Shown here piece by piece: positions 8,934-18,404 of a DNA stretch of 61,923 bases (the stretch's first letter is position 1; every line of letters begins with the position of its first letter). Under the pieces are notes generated by a model, which searched no databases, was not told the DNA's origin, and was given only the letters and a program-made list of their open reading frames with translations. Source of the stretch: Rickettsiales bacterium (GTDB taxonomy: Bacteria; Pseudomonadota; Alphaproteobacteria; Rickettsiales; UBA3002); contig JALEGK010000047.1 in the NCBI GenBank assembly GCA_022763105.1, positions 1 to 61,923 on the forward strand, written 5' to 3'. The translations under genes and the position numbers were made by a program.

Positions 8934-9887
8934 ATGACCATTGAAATGATACTTGCCTGGGCTGCGTTTTTCATGGCTGCCTATTCGGTAATGGGCAATG
9001 ATGCACCGGCTCAGGTGCTTGGGACGCTGATTGCATCGCACCCGAATAAGCGTTGGATTTTATGGCTTGGCTCGTCCGTGCTGCTTGTGTTTGCGCTGGT
9101 GTTCTCATGGGTGAATTATGGCGGTGATATCTCGTTTGGCCGTCTAGAGCGCATCCCGCATGTTCCGATGGAATGGTATTATTTGCTCGGACCAATTGGC
9201 TTATTATTGCTGACTCGTTTTGGCGTGCCAGTCTCAACCAGTTTTATGATGCTATCGATGTTCTCTGCCGGGCTAGTGCTGGAGAAGATTATTATTAAAT
9301 CGATGGTGGGGTATGGTTTGGCGCTGATTGTGGCGCTCAGCATCTGGATGATTATGCGCAAATTCTCACCAGGCCCTAGTAAGCCCGCCAATATGAAGCT
9401 TTGGCGCCCGTTGCAATATATCAGTACAGGCACGCTATGGTGGTTCTGGTTGAGCCATGATCTGGCGAATGTGGCTGTCTTTTTGCCACGCCAATTATCG
9501 ATCTATGAGCTAATCGTCATTAGTGTCGTGATGGTTGGCACATTGGGGTACATCTTCCGTGAAGCAGGCGGAAAGGTGCATAAATTCGTCTTTAAAGGTG
9601 AGACGGATATGGATATCCGTGTGGCGACCCGCATTGATGCGATCTACGCTTTGTTGCTCTTCGTATTCAAGGAATGGAGCAATATTCCGATGAGTACCAC
9701 ATGGGTATTTATTGGTTTAATGGCTGGGCGCGAGTTGGGTAATGCGGTCTGGAAAGAGCGCAAAGATCGCAAAAAGGCGGTTAAAGTGGTAGCACAACGT
9801 TTGGGTATGATTACCTTTGGTGCGGTTGTTTCCTTACTGTTGGTCGGATTGATCATGATGTTGAAGGGTGGTGAGCCGTCGCTTTAA
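8934..9887 (+). CDS. PiT-family-like inorganic phosphate permease
   Basis: This roughly 317-residue protein is mostly membrane helices and carries two signature loops related to PiT phosphate symporters. These are MGNDAPAQVLGT near the N-terminus and SHDLANVAVFLPR in the second half, together with PVSTSFMM. They fit the inverted-repeat GANDVANA motifs of the family, though it is shorter than classical PiT proteins (about 420-500). I prefer the ATG at 8934 because GGGGGA sits just upstream; an ATG at 8922 is also in frame. It lies behind the PhoR-like kinase, which supports phosphate as substrate. Confidence 0.75.
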   Translation: MTIEMILAWAAFFMAAYSVMGNDAPAQVLGTLIASHPNKRWILWLGSSVLLVFALVFSWVNYGGDISFGRLERIPHVPMEWYYLLGPIGLLLLTRFGVPVSTSFMMLSMFSAGLVLEKIIIKSMVGYGLALIVALSIWMIMRKFSPGPSKPANMKLWRPLQYISTGTLWWFWLSHDLANVAVFLPRQLSIYELIVISVVMVGTLGYIFREAGGKVHKFVFKGETDMDIRVATRIDAIYALLLFVFKEWSNIPMSTTWVFIGLMAGRELGNAVWKERKDRKKAVKVVAQRLGMITFGAVVSLLLVGLIMMLKGGEPSL

Positions 9888-9963
9888 TGTCTGCTACTCC
9901 ACAGGATTAGTTTTCCTTTTGCTTTTCCCGTCGCGGCAGTCATAGTTTGCTTGGAGTGTTAAG

Positions 9964-10425
9964 ATGGCGTTTGAAGAAAGTGGTCGTGAACGACGGATTA
10001 GTCTGATCCTGCTGCAATATTGGAATAAGCAGCGTGGTGATAATGACGTGCCGTGGGAAACAGATATGTTCCCCGAAGACCTAAGCACGATTTGGCCGCA
10101 TTGTTTTGTGCTTCATTGCCACCGCAGCGGTGATCTTCAGAAATTTGAATATCAGTATCTGGGTTCTGAAATTACGAACCCCTATAAAAGTGGTGTGCTT
10201 GACCCTCAGAATCATGTGATGGTCTCTCCGCAGCCCAACCGCCTCTCGCATTCATATGAGCATGTGCTTGAATCTAAAGAGCCTTTGCTGGATGAGGGCG
10301 AATGCCTTGGCCTGTCAGGGGAGCTGATCAAATTCCGCCAATGTATGATGCCACTTTTGTCGAAAGAAGAAGGGGTTGAAGCGATAATTGGCGGGGCATG
10401 GTACAAAATTTTCGAAGGCGCGTAG
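9964..10425 (+). CDS. PAS-domain protein (PAS_5-type)
   Basis: The 153-residue soluble protein resembles the small PAS proteins (PAS_5 / PF07310 type) common in Rhodospirillales-like alphaproteobacteria. It has a W-x(4)-G segment near the N-terminus (LQYWNKQRGD), a P-x-D segment (MFPEDLSTIWP), and a strand carrying a G-x-E motif (YQYLGSEIT). No output domain is attached, and the ligand and partners are unknown. A GGAG lies 7 bp before the ATG. It follows the permease gene by 76 bp on the same strand. Confidence 0.65.
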   Translation: MAFEESGRERRISLILLQYWNKQRGDNDVPWETDMFPEDLSTIWPHCFVLHCHRSGDLQKFEYQYLGSEITNPYKSGVLDPQNHVMVSPQPNRLSHSYEHVLESKEPLLDEGECLGLSGELIKFRQCMMPLLSKEEGVEAIIGGAWYKIFEGA

Positions 10426-10501
10426 GCTTTTTCTTGATGCGGGCCAAATAAGCGCCTAAAAAACCGTTATAAATAAGGCTAAAAAAAGCGGCAAATAGTC
10501 G

Positions 10502-10530
10502 TTGACACGCCTTGATGCATTCATTATGTT
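10502..10530 (+). promoter_or_regulatory. Sigma-70-type promoter for rplM-rpsI
   Basis: TTGACA at 10502-10507 and TATGTT at 10525-10530 are separated by exactly 17 bp. Transcription would start near 10537, giving a short leader of about 23 nt before the rplM ATG at 10560. This is one of the two clearest promoters in the window. Confidence 0.8.
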
Positions 10531-10559
10531 CCCACACCTCGAAACATAAGGGCAGAGAA

Positions 10560-11018
10560 ATGAAGACCTATTCGGCAAAACCAAGTGATATTTCCCGCGA
10601 TTGGTGGGTGATTGATGCACAAGATATCGTGTTAGGACGTATGGCGTCGCACGTTGCAAAACTGTTGCGCGGTAAGCATAAGCCTATGTTTACGCCTCAC
10701 ATGGATTGTGGTGACCACGTCATTATCGTGAATGCGGACAAGGTGAAGCTGACGGGTAAGAAACGTTCAGACAAGAAATATTATTGGCACACAGGTTTCC
10801 CTGGTGGTATCAAAGAGCGCACGGCTGAGGCTTTGTTGCGTGGTGAGCACCCAGAACGTGTGGTTCAAAAAGCTATCCAGCGCATGATTCCTAAAGGTCC
10901 TTTGGGTCGTGCTCAGTTGAAGAAGTTAAAAGTATATGCTGGTGAGGAGCATCCTCATGAAGCACAGCAGCCAAAAGTGATCGATTTTGGCGCAATGAAT
11001 GAGAAGAATAAGAGGTAA
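10560..11018 (+). CDS. rplM: 50S ribosomal protein L13
   Basis: The 152-residue protein contains the L13 hallmarks [16 protein letters not shown] near the N-terminus, the HTGFPGG loop and [10 protein letters not shown]. It is an early-assembly 50S protein. I chose the ATG at 10560, which starts with MKTYSAKP as in other alphaproteobacteria. An in-frame start at 10512 falls inside the promoter. It is followed by rpsI after 2 bp. Confidence 0.98.
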   Translation: MKTYSAKPSDISRDWWVIDAQDIVLGRMASHVAKLLRGKHKPMFTPHMDCGDHVIIVNADKVKLTGKKRSDKKYYWHTGFPGGIKERTAEALLRGEHPERVVQKAIQRMIPKGPLGRAQLKKLKVYAGEEHPHEAQQPKVIDFGAMNEKNKR

Positions 11019-11020
11019 TA

Positions 11021-11470
11021 ATGGAATCGGCAGTTGCAGCAGTAGAAGAAGCACCAGCTCGCGAACCTAAGCTTGATAAAGCTGGCCGCGCTTATGGTAC
11101 GGGTCGTAGAAAAGATTCAGTATCACGTGTATGGGTGAAGCCTGGTACTGGTAAAGTGACCGTGAATGGTCGCCCAATTGAGACCTATTTTGCACGTCCT
11201 ACCCTGCGCATGATTCTAAAGCAGCCATTTGAGGCAGTAGGTGAAGTTGATAAGTTTGACGTTGTATGCACGGTAAAAGGTGGTGGCCTATCTGGTCAGG
11301 CTGGTGCGGTACGTCACGGTATTTCTCGTGCGCTGGATAATTTTGATCCGGCTAATTTCCACAAAGCACTTCGTAAAGGCGGTTTCCTAACCCGCGATAG
11401 CCGTGTGGTTGAGCGTAAGAAATACGGTAAGGCGAAAGCGCGTCGTAGCTTCCAGTTCTCGAAGCGTTAA
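11021..11470 (+). CDS. rpsI: 30S ribosomal protein S9
   Basis: The 149-residue protein has the S9 core ([37 protein letters not shown]) and ends in the invariant SKR tail that contacts P-site tRNA. A short acidic/alanine N-terminal extension of about 18 residues precedes the core, as is common in alphaproteobacteria. It is the second gene of the conserved rplM-rpsI pair and is followed by a terminator. Confidence 0.98.
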   Translation: MESAVAAVEEAPAREPKLDKAGRAYGTGRRKDSVSRVWVKPGTGKVTVNGRPIETYFARPTLRMILKQPFEAVGEVDKFDVVCTVKGGGLSGQAGAVRHGISRALDNFDPANFHKALRKGGFLTRDSRVVERKKYGKAKARRSFQFSKR

Positions 11471-11498
11471 TTTTCGCGAACAACCGAATTCGAAAAAG

Positions 11499-11525
11499 AG
11501 CCGCTCACATTTGGGCGGCTTTTTT
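11499..11525 (+). terminator. Terminator between rpsI and the convergent TPR-methyltransferase
   Basis: AGCCGC pairs with GCGGCT across a 10-nt loop and is followed by a run of Ts. An A run on the left would act as a T run for the opposite strand, so it can end both convergent transcripts. Confidence 0.8.
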
Positions 11526-11547
11526 GTGTCCAGATTATGGCCGTTGA

Positions 11548-13611
11548 TTACTGCAACGTGCCCGGTTTCTTGAACCACATATGATACATGGAGCCGAACG
11601 TATCTGGGTGTTCCTGCTCGAAGATGTGCCAGTTTGATAGGTTGTCGAGTGCAGATGTGCTTTTGCCAAATTGCGCTTGAAATGCACTCATGGTTTTTGG
11701 GTTATTAATGTTGAAGCCAACAAACTCCAGCCCCAATAGGCGAGTGCATTCTTGAATTTGCGGAATAGTGAATCGGTGCTCTTGCACGTGGAATAACAAG
11801 TCGCGGCACTCTGAAATGTTGTAGAAGTCATTAAAGTGCATGACATTTCTTAATGGAGTATCGTAAGGCAAATCCATCACATATTTTCTGAAATTACGAA
11901 TAGAGTCACTGTCAGATTGGAACCCAAGTGTTTCAATTAGCTCGCGTGCTTTCACAATTTGCTGTCGCGCTAATTCGCTGTAGAGGCTGATCGCCATGTA
12001 TCCACCAGGGCGCAAAATGTCTGTTAAACATTTCCATCCTTGCAATGGGTCTGCCATGTGATGCAGCACACCGGCAGATTCAATGACATCAAAGCTTTCA
12101 TCCAGATCTGCTATATCTAGAATATCAGCTTGCATATATTCCAGATCTTTAATGCCAAGCTCATCCGTTTTTCTGATGGCGTAAGCAAGACTAGTGAGGC
12201 TGATATCTATCGCTTTCACCATATGATTTTCATATCTATGATATGTGTATAAGGCGTGTTGACCTGTACCTGTTCCAGCAATGAGCCAACTCAGCTTTCT
12301 ATTAGGTGTGAGGGTTTCATATTGACGTAATTTAGGGTGCATGCTTTTGAGCACAGAATCAAAAGATCTGGTATTGACGTGTTTCATCTTTTGCCACCTA
12401 GGATAAGGGTGCTCTTTATATTGATCGGCCACTTTAAGGCTAACCGTGTCTTTAAGTGGTTTTAGACAGGGGATGGTAGGAATGATGTCTAACTCTTTTT
12501 TCGGGCCATAGATTTGTAATGATACGAGTAGATCAAATAGATTGTTATTAATTGATTTTGCCATGGCGGCAATATCATCCGATTCAGGCACTGAATGCAG
12601 TGGTAGATACATGCCAATTAATGCATAAAGGCGCATTTTTTCATTTTTATCCGCGCTTGATTTAGCAAATTGAATGCAGTCTTGCAGGTATATGTCTTCA
12701 TCATCTGCTTTGATGAAGGCGAAATCATTGTGCCAGCATTGTATTGCCAGACTGTATACCACCTCTTCGAGCATCGGTTGTTGGGAGATCAGGTCGTTTA
12801 GGTTTTTGTGATGTTTTACTAGGTAGCGCCTTAGTCCTGTCAGGTAGAATTCTAACAGATCAACCGTAACGAATTGTGTTATCAGAAGCTTGTTTAGAAG
12901 TTCACTGTCAAAATACTTGTAAAGTTGCTCATTATCCCAGATTTCATCACGCTCTGATAGCGAAGTAGTCTCTGGGTTAAGTATGGACTTTGGAAAATTA
13001 CCGAAAGGTTTGTGCTCTAGAATCATTAGATTTCTAATTTGCTCTAACTCTCTTATAGGCGTTATATCAATTTCGTCTAAATGCTTGGTAACGATTTTGG
13101 TAATTGTTTCATGGCTGATTATTGGCTGGTAGTGGTCAAAGATATTAAGAGTGGCAACCCAATACGCCCTTTCATCTGGTTTTAGCTCTAGGGCCTTGGC
13201 GATGTGAGCTACGCTTTTTTCAAAATCTTCGGTCTGAAAATAAATAACACTCAGGCGATGGTGAGCTTCGTGATGTTGCTCATTGTTCATTAACAACGCT
13301 TTGAAGTGAGGTTCTGCATTATCGTATTGCAGGTTTCGGAAATAGATATTAGCCAATGCATTGCGTGCGGCTTCATGCTCCGGCTGAAGTTTAAGTGCTG
13401 CCTCCAATCTTTCGGATGCAGCGTTTATATTGTCTAATTTATTGTAGCTTAGCCCTGCCATGAAATAAGCCTGAAACATGTCAGGTATTTGATTGACGAT
13501 GTTGTCAAAACATTCGGCAGCTTCTGAGAACCGCTCCTTTTTAAACAGCTCCATACCGATTTGCATCGACTTTAAAATAAGCGCTTGCGGGTCAATCTGT
13601 AGGGCGGTCAT
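11548..13611 (-). CDS. TPR protein with C-terminal SAM-dependent methyltransferase domain
   Basis: The 687-residue protein starts with TPR units (about residues 5-150), has a middle region without a domain I recognise, and carries a class I methyltransferase fold from about residue 420 to 600. The SAM loop is LIAGTGTGQHA; the acidic strand end (VKAIDISLTSL) and VIESAGVLHHMADP follow. No signal peptide is seen. The target is unknown; TPRs may deliver a protein or glycan substrate. The sequence looks AT-richer than the flanking ribosomal and argC genes. It is convergent with rpsI and stands alone. Confidence 0.8.
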   Translation of the reverse strand: MTALQIDPQALILKSMQIGMELFKKERFSEAAECFDNIVNQIPDMFQAYFMAGLSYNKLDNINAASERLEAALKLQPEHEAARNALANIYFRNLQYDNAEPHFKALLMNNEQHHEAHHRLSVIYFQTEDFEKSVAHIAKALELKPDERAYWVATLNIFDHYQPIISHETITKIVTKHLDEIDITPIRELEQIRNLMILEHKPFGNFPKSILNPETTSLSERDEIWDNEQLYKYFDSELLNKLLITQFVTVDLLEFYLTGLRRYLVKHHKNLNDLISQQPMLEEVVYSLAIQCWHNDFAFIKADDEDIYLQDCIQFAKSSADKNEKMRLYALIGMYLPLHSVPESDDIAAMAKSINNNLFDLLVSLQIYGPKKELDIIPTIPCLKPLKDTVSLKVADQYKEHPYPRWQKMKHVNTRSFDSVLKSMHPKLRQYETLTPNRKLSWLIAGTGTGQHALYTYHRYENHMVKAIDISLTSLAYAIRKTDELGIKDLEYMQADILDIADLDESFDVIESAGVLHHMADPLQGWKCLTDILRPGGYMAISLYSELARQQIVKARELIETLGFQSDSDSIRNFRKYVMDLPYDTPLRNVMHFNDFYNISECRDLLFHVQEHRFTIPQIQECTRLLGLEFVGFNINNPKTMSAFQAQFGKSTSALDNLSNWHIFEQEHPDTFGSMYHMWFKKPGTLQ

Positions 13612-13697
13612 ATGCGATCTCTCATTGCGTTAGGTGGCATTGTGTGCTTAACACTAGCCAAATTGACGATAACAAAGCAAGAAAAGTGCCATAAAAT

Positions 13698-14738
13698 ATG
13701 ACAAAAACGCTAAAAACAGTGATTTTGGGTGCCAGCGGATATACTGGGGCCGAATTATTGCGTCTGATACCGGCCCACCCGGCGATTGAGCTGGTGGCGC
13801 TTACCGGTGATTCTCAGGCTGGGAAGACGATTGGAGAGGTCTATCCTCATCTGCGCGCGTTGAATCATACGCTGGTGAAGCATGAGACGGTCGATTATTC
13901 GAACGTTGATTTGGTGTTTTGCTGCTTGCCGCATGGAACCACGCAGGAAATTTTAGCGGGTTTGCCAGAGCATATCCGCATTGTTGATTTATCTGCCGAT
14001 TTTAGATTGTTTGATATGGATGATTATGCGCATTGGTATGGTCATGCGCATCTTGCACCTGCGCTACAAGAAAAAGCAGTGTATGGGCTGAGCGAGATTT
14101 ACAGAGATCAAATTAAGCAGACACGATTGCTTGCCAATCCGGGCTGCTATCCGACCAGCATTTTATTGCCATTGATTCCCCTGCTGAAAACGAAGCTCAT
14201 TGAAGCATCTGGTATTACCGTTGATTCGATGTCTGGCGTTAGCGGAGCAGGCCGCAAGGTTGCGCAGAATATGTTGTTCTGTGAAGTGAATGAGAGCGCG
14301 AAGGCTTACGGCGTTGGCGGCCACCGCCATGTTGCAGAGATTGAGCAAGAATGCGCGTCAGTATCTGGTGTGAAAGACCCGATCAGCTTTACAGCGCATC
14401 TGGTGCCAATGTCCAGAGGGATGAGCAGTACCATTCATGTGTCATTGGCTGATGGTGTGAGTGCGGATCAACTTCACGATGCGTTGCGTGAGCAATACCA
14501 AGATGAAGCCTTTGTGCATGTGAATGATATGGGTGTGGTTTCCTCTACGAAAGAGGTGCTGGGCACCAATGAATGCCGCATTTGTGTGAGCGCCGATCGT
14601 GTGGCTGGCAAAGCGATCATTGTCTCGGTCATTGATAATCTGGTCAAAGGTGCATCTGGTCAGGCATTGCAAAATATGAATATCATGTTCGGTTTTGAAG
14701 AAACGCTTGGGCTGCAACATAGCGCGGTCTTTCCGTAA
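13698..14738 (+). CDS. argC: N-acetyl-gamma-glutamyl-phosphate reductase
   Basis: ArgC reduces N-acetylglutamyl phosphate to the semialdehyde in arginine synthesis. The 346-residue protein has the NADP-binding start GASGYTGAELLRLI and the catalytic cysteine Cys150 in NPGCYPTS. The C-terminal dimer domain includes HRHVAEIEQE and PMSRGMSSTIH. The Shine-Dalgarno sequence is weak. The start lies 86 bp from the divergent TPR-methyltransferase start. A gamma-carbonic anhydrase gene follows 9 bp downstream. Confidence 0.95.
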   Translation: MTKTLKTVILGASGYTGAELLRLIPAHPAIELVALTGDSQAGKTIGEVYPHLRALNHTLVKHETVDYSNVDLVFCCLPHGTTQEILAGLPEHIRIVDLSADFRLFDMDDYAHWYGHAHLAPALQEKAVYGLSEIYRDQIKQTRLLANPGCYPTSILLPLIPLLKTKLIEASGITVDSMSGVSGAGRKVAQNMLFCEVNESAKAYGVGGHRHVAEIEQECASVSGVKDPISFTAHLVPMSRGMSSTIHVSLADGVSADQLHDALREQYQDEAFVHVNDMGVVSSTKEVLGTNECRICVSADRVAGKAIIVSVIDNLVKGASGQALQNMNIMFGFEETLGLQHSAVFP

Positions 14739-14747
14739 GAGAATCCT

Positions 14748-15269
14748 ATGACATCCTCCGCAATTCTATTGCCATATCGAGGCGTTGTGCCTCAGATTCA
14801 CCCCGATGCCTGGATTGCGCCGGGTGCGGTGATTATTGGTGATGTAACGATTGGGGCGCAAAGTAATGTCTGGTTTGGCTGCGTCATTCGCGGTGATGTG
14901 CAGTCGATTACCATCGGCGAACGTACCAATATTCAAGATGGTACGGTCATTCATGTGACACGCAAAATCGGGCCAACTCATATTGGTTCTGGTGTGACCG
15001 TTGGGCATTCGGCATTGCTGCATGCCTGCACGATTGAAGATGATAGCTTTATCGGCATGCATGCGACTGTGATGGACCATGCGGTAGTAAAGAAACATGC
15101 TATGTTAGCTGCTGGTGCGTTGTTAGCGCCCAAAAAAGAAGTGCCAACAGGGGCGCTATGGGCGGGTAATCCGGCCAAATATTTCCGTGATATGAAGCAG
15201 GTGGAAATCGATTTTATTGCCGAATCGGCGCAAAATTATGTCGATTTATCAAAAGAGTATGCCGCTTAA
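14748..15269 (+). CDS. Gamma-class carbonic anhydrase-like hexapeptide protein
   Basis: The 173-residue protein is a left-handed beta-helix with hexapeptide repeats (PGAVIIGDVTIGAQSNVWFG). It keeps the three histidines expected as zinc ligands, in TVIHVT and GHSALLHAC. Such proteins (CaiE/YrdA/Cam family) hydrate CO2 or have related metal-dependent activity; some are inactive. It is probably co-transcribed with argC, where bicarbonate supply to carbamoyl phosphate would make sense, but that link is inference. Confidence 0.85.
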   Translation: MTSSAILLPYRGVVPQIHPDAWIAPGAVIIGDVTIGAQSNVWFGCVIRGDVQSITIGERTNIQDGTVIHVTRKIGPTHIGSGVTVGHSALLHACTIEDDSFIGMHATVMDHAVVKKHAMLAAGALLAPKKEVPTGALWAGNPAKYFRDMKQVEIDFIAESAQNYVDLSKEYAA

Positions 15270-15387
15270 AGTGGCTAAAACGTCATAAAACATTCATAAA
15301 TATAGCCTTTTTTTAGCTTACAATGGAAGTGTGCCAGTGTTTTTGGCTGCTGCTTCCTATGGAAGGGCTATGAAATGAAAGGAAAAA

Positions 15388-16551
15388 ATGCCTAACGTAA
15401 CGGACATATTTGATTGGGTAAAAGGACGTGTCATGTATATGACGGGGCGTGGCCTTCTCAATATGGTCTTGCTTGGCGCCGCATTGACGATTCCGAATAT
15501 TTCTCTGAGCGTATTTTTCGTCGTTGCTGCCGTGGCGACTGGCGTGTTGCAAGGCGCGTTAATTTGGCGCGATCAATACCGACATGAAGGACGGTTAGTT
15601 CAAGATTATCGTGATGAGATCGCTGCAAAATTAGGTAAAGACCCAACACAGGTTGGGCGCAGTGATTTGCATGAAATTGCACATGGCGATCGTCATACCG
15701 GATTGCCACCGAATCCATTTTTTAAACAGGCGTTAGATCAGAATGGTCGCCGCAGTTTGGTGCGCATGGTGACGACGGCTGCATCACTATTCGCAACGGT
15801 GGGTGCGTTCTTTATGCTGCCAGCAGAGGTGCTTTCTTACGTGGTTGAATCATTCCAGGGCTTATATACAGGTGCTGGATTAGCGCCGAGCAACTTAACC
15901 GTATTTTCGGCGATGGTTGCTTCTGGTACAGGGATGGGAATTATCAATAGTGTGCTTGACCGCACAGCATTTGCTGCACTCGATATCGATCATGACACAG
16001 CCAATAAGTGTGTGAGGGATATTCGTCGTAAGGTGCGCAAAAACAAAATCGTGAAAGAGATTGATACGTTTGGTGTCTTTGTCGCGATTGACCCAATTCT
16101 TCACAGCACGATCGAGGAAAGCTTTGGTAAGGAATATGCAAAGCTCACGGAAGTAGAGCAGCAGCATGCAATGGAGCGTTATGGTAGCTATTATCCGATC
16201 AAAGAGATCACGCGTGATTTGAATACCAAACAGATTGAAGCAGACGAGCTTGCCTTCTTATCCGTTGGGCAACATTCTGGTGTGCCTAAGAAACAACCGC
16301 AAGTGTTAGGTAAAGAGAAAGGCGATTTAGAAGAATTAGGTGAGGCTATTGAGGAAACGATCGAAGAAAGTTTGGCAGAAGATCCGGATAAACAGGCAAG
16401 CCACCACCCCGCTAATGACAATGCCCATAAAGGCTCGTTTGTAGAGAAATATGCGCAGCAACCGCGCGCGGCTCAAGGGCTATCACATGCACAACGTATT
16501 CGCATGGAAGAAGCGCTACGCGATCTTCAAAAAAATCAACCGACCAAATAG
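15388..16551 (+). CDS. Membrane protein of unknown function with acidic cytoplasmic tail
   Basis: I do not recognise a family. The 387-residue protein has hydrophobic segments at about residues 18-55, 130-155 and 165-190. A soluble region follows that is rich in basic then acidic residues (LEELGEAIEETIEESLAED). A well-placed AAAGGA precedes the ATG. The gene has its own upstream region of 118 bp and ends 2 bp from the convergent stop of phaC. The gene context (PHA synthase next door) is the only hint of role, and convergence does not imply shared function. Confidence 0.75.
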   Translation: MPNVTDIFDWVKGRVMYMTGRGLLNMVLLGAALTIPNISLSVFFVVAAVATGVLQGALIWRDQYRHEGRLVQDYRDEIAAKLGKDPTQVGRSDLHEIAHGDRHTGLPPNPFFKQALDQNGRRSLVRMVTTAASLFATVGAFFMLPAEVLSYVVESFQGLYTGAGLAPSNLTVFSAMVASGTGMGIINSVLDRTAFAALDIDHDTANKCVRDIRRKVRKNKIVKEIDTFGVFVAIDPILHSTIEESFGKEYAKLTEVEQQHAMERYGSYYPIKEITRDLNTKQIEADELAFLSVGQHSGVPKKQPQVLGKEKGDLEELGEAIEETIEESLAEDPDKQASHHPANDNAHKGSFVEKYAQQPRAAQGLSHAQRIRMEEALRDLQKNQPTK

Positions 16552-16553
16552 TT

Positions 16554-18404
16554 TTATGATCTGATGCGTGCAAATGCACCAGGTGCAGCTTCAATTGCTG
16601 GATATTGTTTATTGCCTACTTTTCTGGCCTTCACTTTTTTAGCAGAGAATTGCTTTTGCCATTTGTGCCAGTCACTCCACCATGAGTCTTGAACAAATGT
16701 TGCATTCTCTAACCATGTGTCAGGTTTGAGTGCCAATTTATTATTTGTCCAATAACCATATTTCTTTTTAGATGGTGGATTAATGACGCCTGCAATGTGA
16801 CCTGATTGTGCAAGGACAAAACGAACCGGGGCATCGTATATATGTGTTGCAGCATAGGTCGATTGCCACGGGGCAATATGATCTTCTTTGGTAGATAGAA
16901 TATAGCTTGGTGTTTTAATCTTGTTGAGATGAATAGGTGTGCCCATCAGTTCGATGCCAGCGGGCTTAGCGAGTAAATTCTTTTGATACATATTGCGCAA
17001 ATAGAAGCTATGCATTTTTGCGGGCATGCGCGTTGAGTCAGAGTTCCAGTATAGCAGGTCGAACGGGAAGGGGTCTTTACCCAACAAGTAATTATTGATG
17101 TAGAAGGACCAAATTAAGTCGTTAGCACGCAGCATATTGAAGGTGGCGGCCATGTCATCGGCGTTTAGATAGCCTTGCCCGCTCATGCGTTCTTCTAGGC
17201 TTTGTAGCTGCGCGTCATCGATGAAGACGGATAGCTCGCCTGCATCACTGAAGTCGATCATGGTGGTGAGGTAGGTGGCGGATGCTATGCGATCTTGCTC
17301 ACCATTTGCGTGTAAGTAAGCGAGTAGTGTGGCGGTTAATGTGCCGCCCAGGCAATAACCAATAAGGCTGGTTTGGTCAGATTTTGTGATTTGTTCGATC
17401 ACTTCGAGTGCTTTGATTGGTCCGTCAGACAGGTAATTTTCGAAGTCTTTATCGCTCAGCGACTCGTCTGGGTTAACCCATGAAATGACGAACACCGTAT
17501 AGCCTTGATCAACCGCCCATTTAACCAGCGAGTTCTGCTCGCGCATATCGAGCACGTAGTATTTATTGATCCATGCCGGGATCATGAGAAGTGGCGTCTG
17601 GTGTACTTTCTCGGTCGATGGCTCATATTGGATGAGCTGCATCAATTCATTCTCGTAAATCACGTGGCCGGGGGTAGCGGCCAAGTCTTCGCCCAGCTTG
17701 AATGCGCTCTCATCTGCCATTGAGATGCGGAGCTTGCCATTTCCTTTGCGAATATCCTCTAGCATATTCTCAAAGCCTTTCACCAGATTCTGACCATTGG
17801 TTTCGATGGTGGCTTCTAATGCTTCGGGGTTGGTGAAAAGGAAATTCGATGGCGAGACGGCATCTATAAATTGGCGTGCAAAGAAGTTAAGGCGGTGAGC
17901 GGTATGCTCGTCCAATCCTTCAACACGGTTAACGGCATTCTGTAACCATTCACTATTGATTAAATAGCTGCGCTTGAGGAAATCAAAATAAGCACTGTCT
18001 TGCCATGCTTCATGTTTAAAGCGTCGATCATTGATAGGCTCGACATTGTCGTTTGTTTTGCCTAGCAATCGGTCGGTTGTATCCTGCCAGAGCTGCACAT
18101 AGCTTTTCATCCAGTGCATTTGTGTATCAAAGAGCACGGTTGGGTCGCTTGCGATACGACCAGCCAGCTTAAAGAACGGCTCGGTCATGCTATAGGTATC
18201 GGTGTGGCCAATCGGCTGGTTTGAATTTTCAACTAACCCACTGATGATATAGCTTGCCATCTCCTGCCAAAGCTTGCTGGCTTTTGCAACATTATCTGCA
18301 AATTCTGTCGGGTTATACTCTATCGATTCATGCTCGATTTTTTCTGCGGTGGCAGTTGCACCTGCTGCCTGTTTTTTGCGAGCTACTTTGCGGGTTTTTT
18401 TCAT
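16554..18404 (-). CDS. phaC: Class I poly(3-hydroxyalkanoate) synthase
   Basis: PhaC polymerises hydroxyacyl-CoA into intracellular polyester granules. The 616-residue protein has the N-terminal PhaC domain and an alpha/beta-hydrolase core. The modified lipase box GYCLGG holds nucleophile Cys351. The catalytic Asp is in KEDHIAPWQS and the His in QSGHIAGVINPP. Length and the absence of phaE or phaR nearby indicate class I. No phaA, phaB or phasin gene is adjacent. The first 20 residues are rich in Lys and Ala. A GGAG lies about 10 bp before the ATG. Confidence 0.94.
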   Translation of the reverse strand: MKKTRKVARKKQAAGATATAEKIEHESIEYNPTEFADNVAKASKLWQEMASYIISGLVENSNQPIGHTDTYSMTEPFFKLAGRIASDPTVLFDTQMHWMKSYVQLWQDTTDRLLGKTNDNVEPINDRRFKHEAWQDSAYFDFLKRSYLINSEWLQNAVNRVEGLDEHTAHRLNFFARQFIDAVSPSNFLFTNPEALEATIETNGQNLVKGFENMLEDIRKGNGKLRISMADESAFKLGEDLAATPGHVIYENELMQLIQYEPSTEKVHQTPLLMIPAWINKYYVLDMREQNSLVKWAVDQGYTVFVISWVNPDESLSDKDFENYLSDGPIKALEVIEQITKSDQTSLIGYCLGGTLTATLLAYLHANGEQDRIASATYLTTMIDFSDAGELSVFIDDAQLQSLEERMSGQGYLNADDMAATFNMLRANDLIWSFYINNYLLGKDPFPFDLLYWNSDSTRMPAKMHSFYLRNMYQKNLLAKPAGIELMGTPIHLNKIKTPSYILSTKEDHIAPWQSTYAATHIYDAPVRFVLAQSGHIAGVINPPSKKKYGYWTNNKLALKPDTWLENATFVQDSWWSDWHKWQKQFSAKKVKARKVGNKQYPAIEAAPGAFARIRS

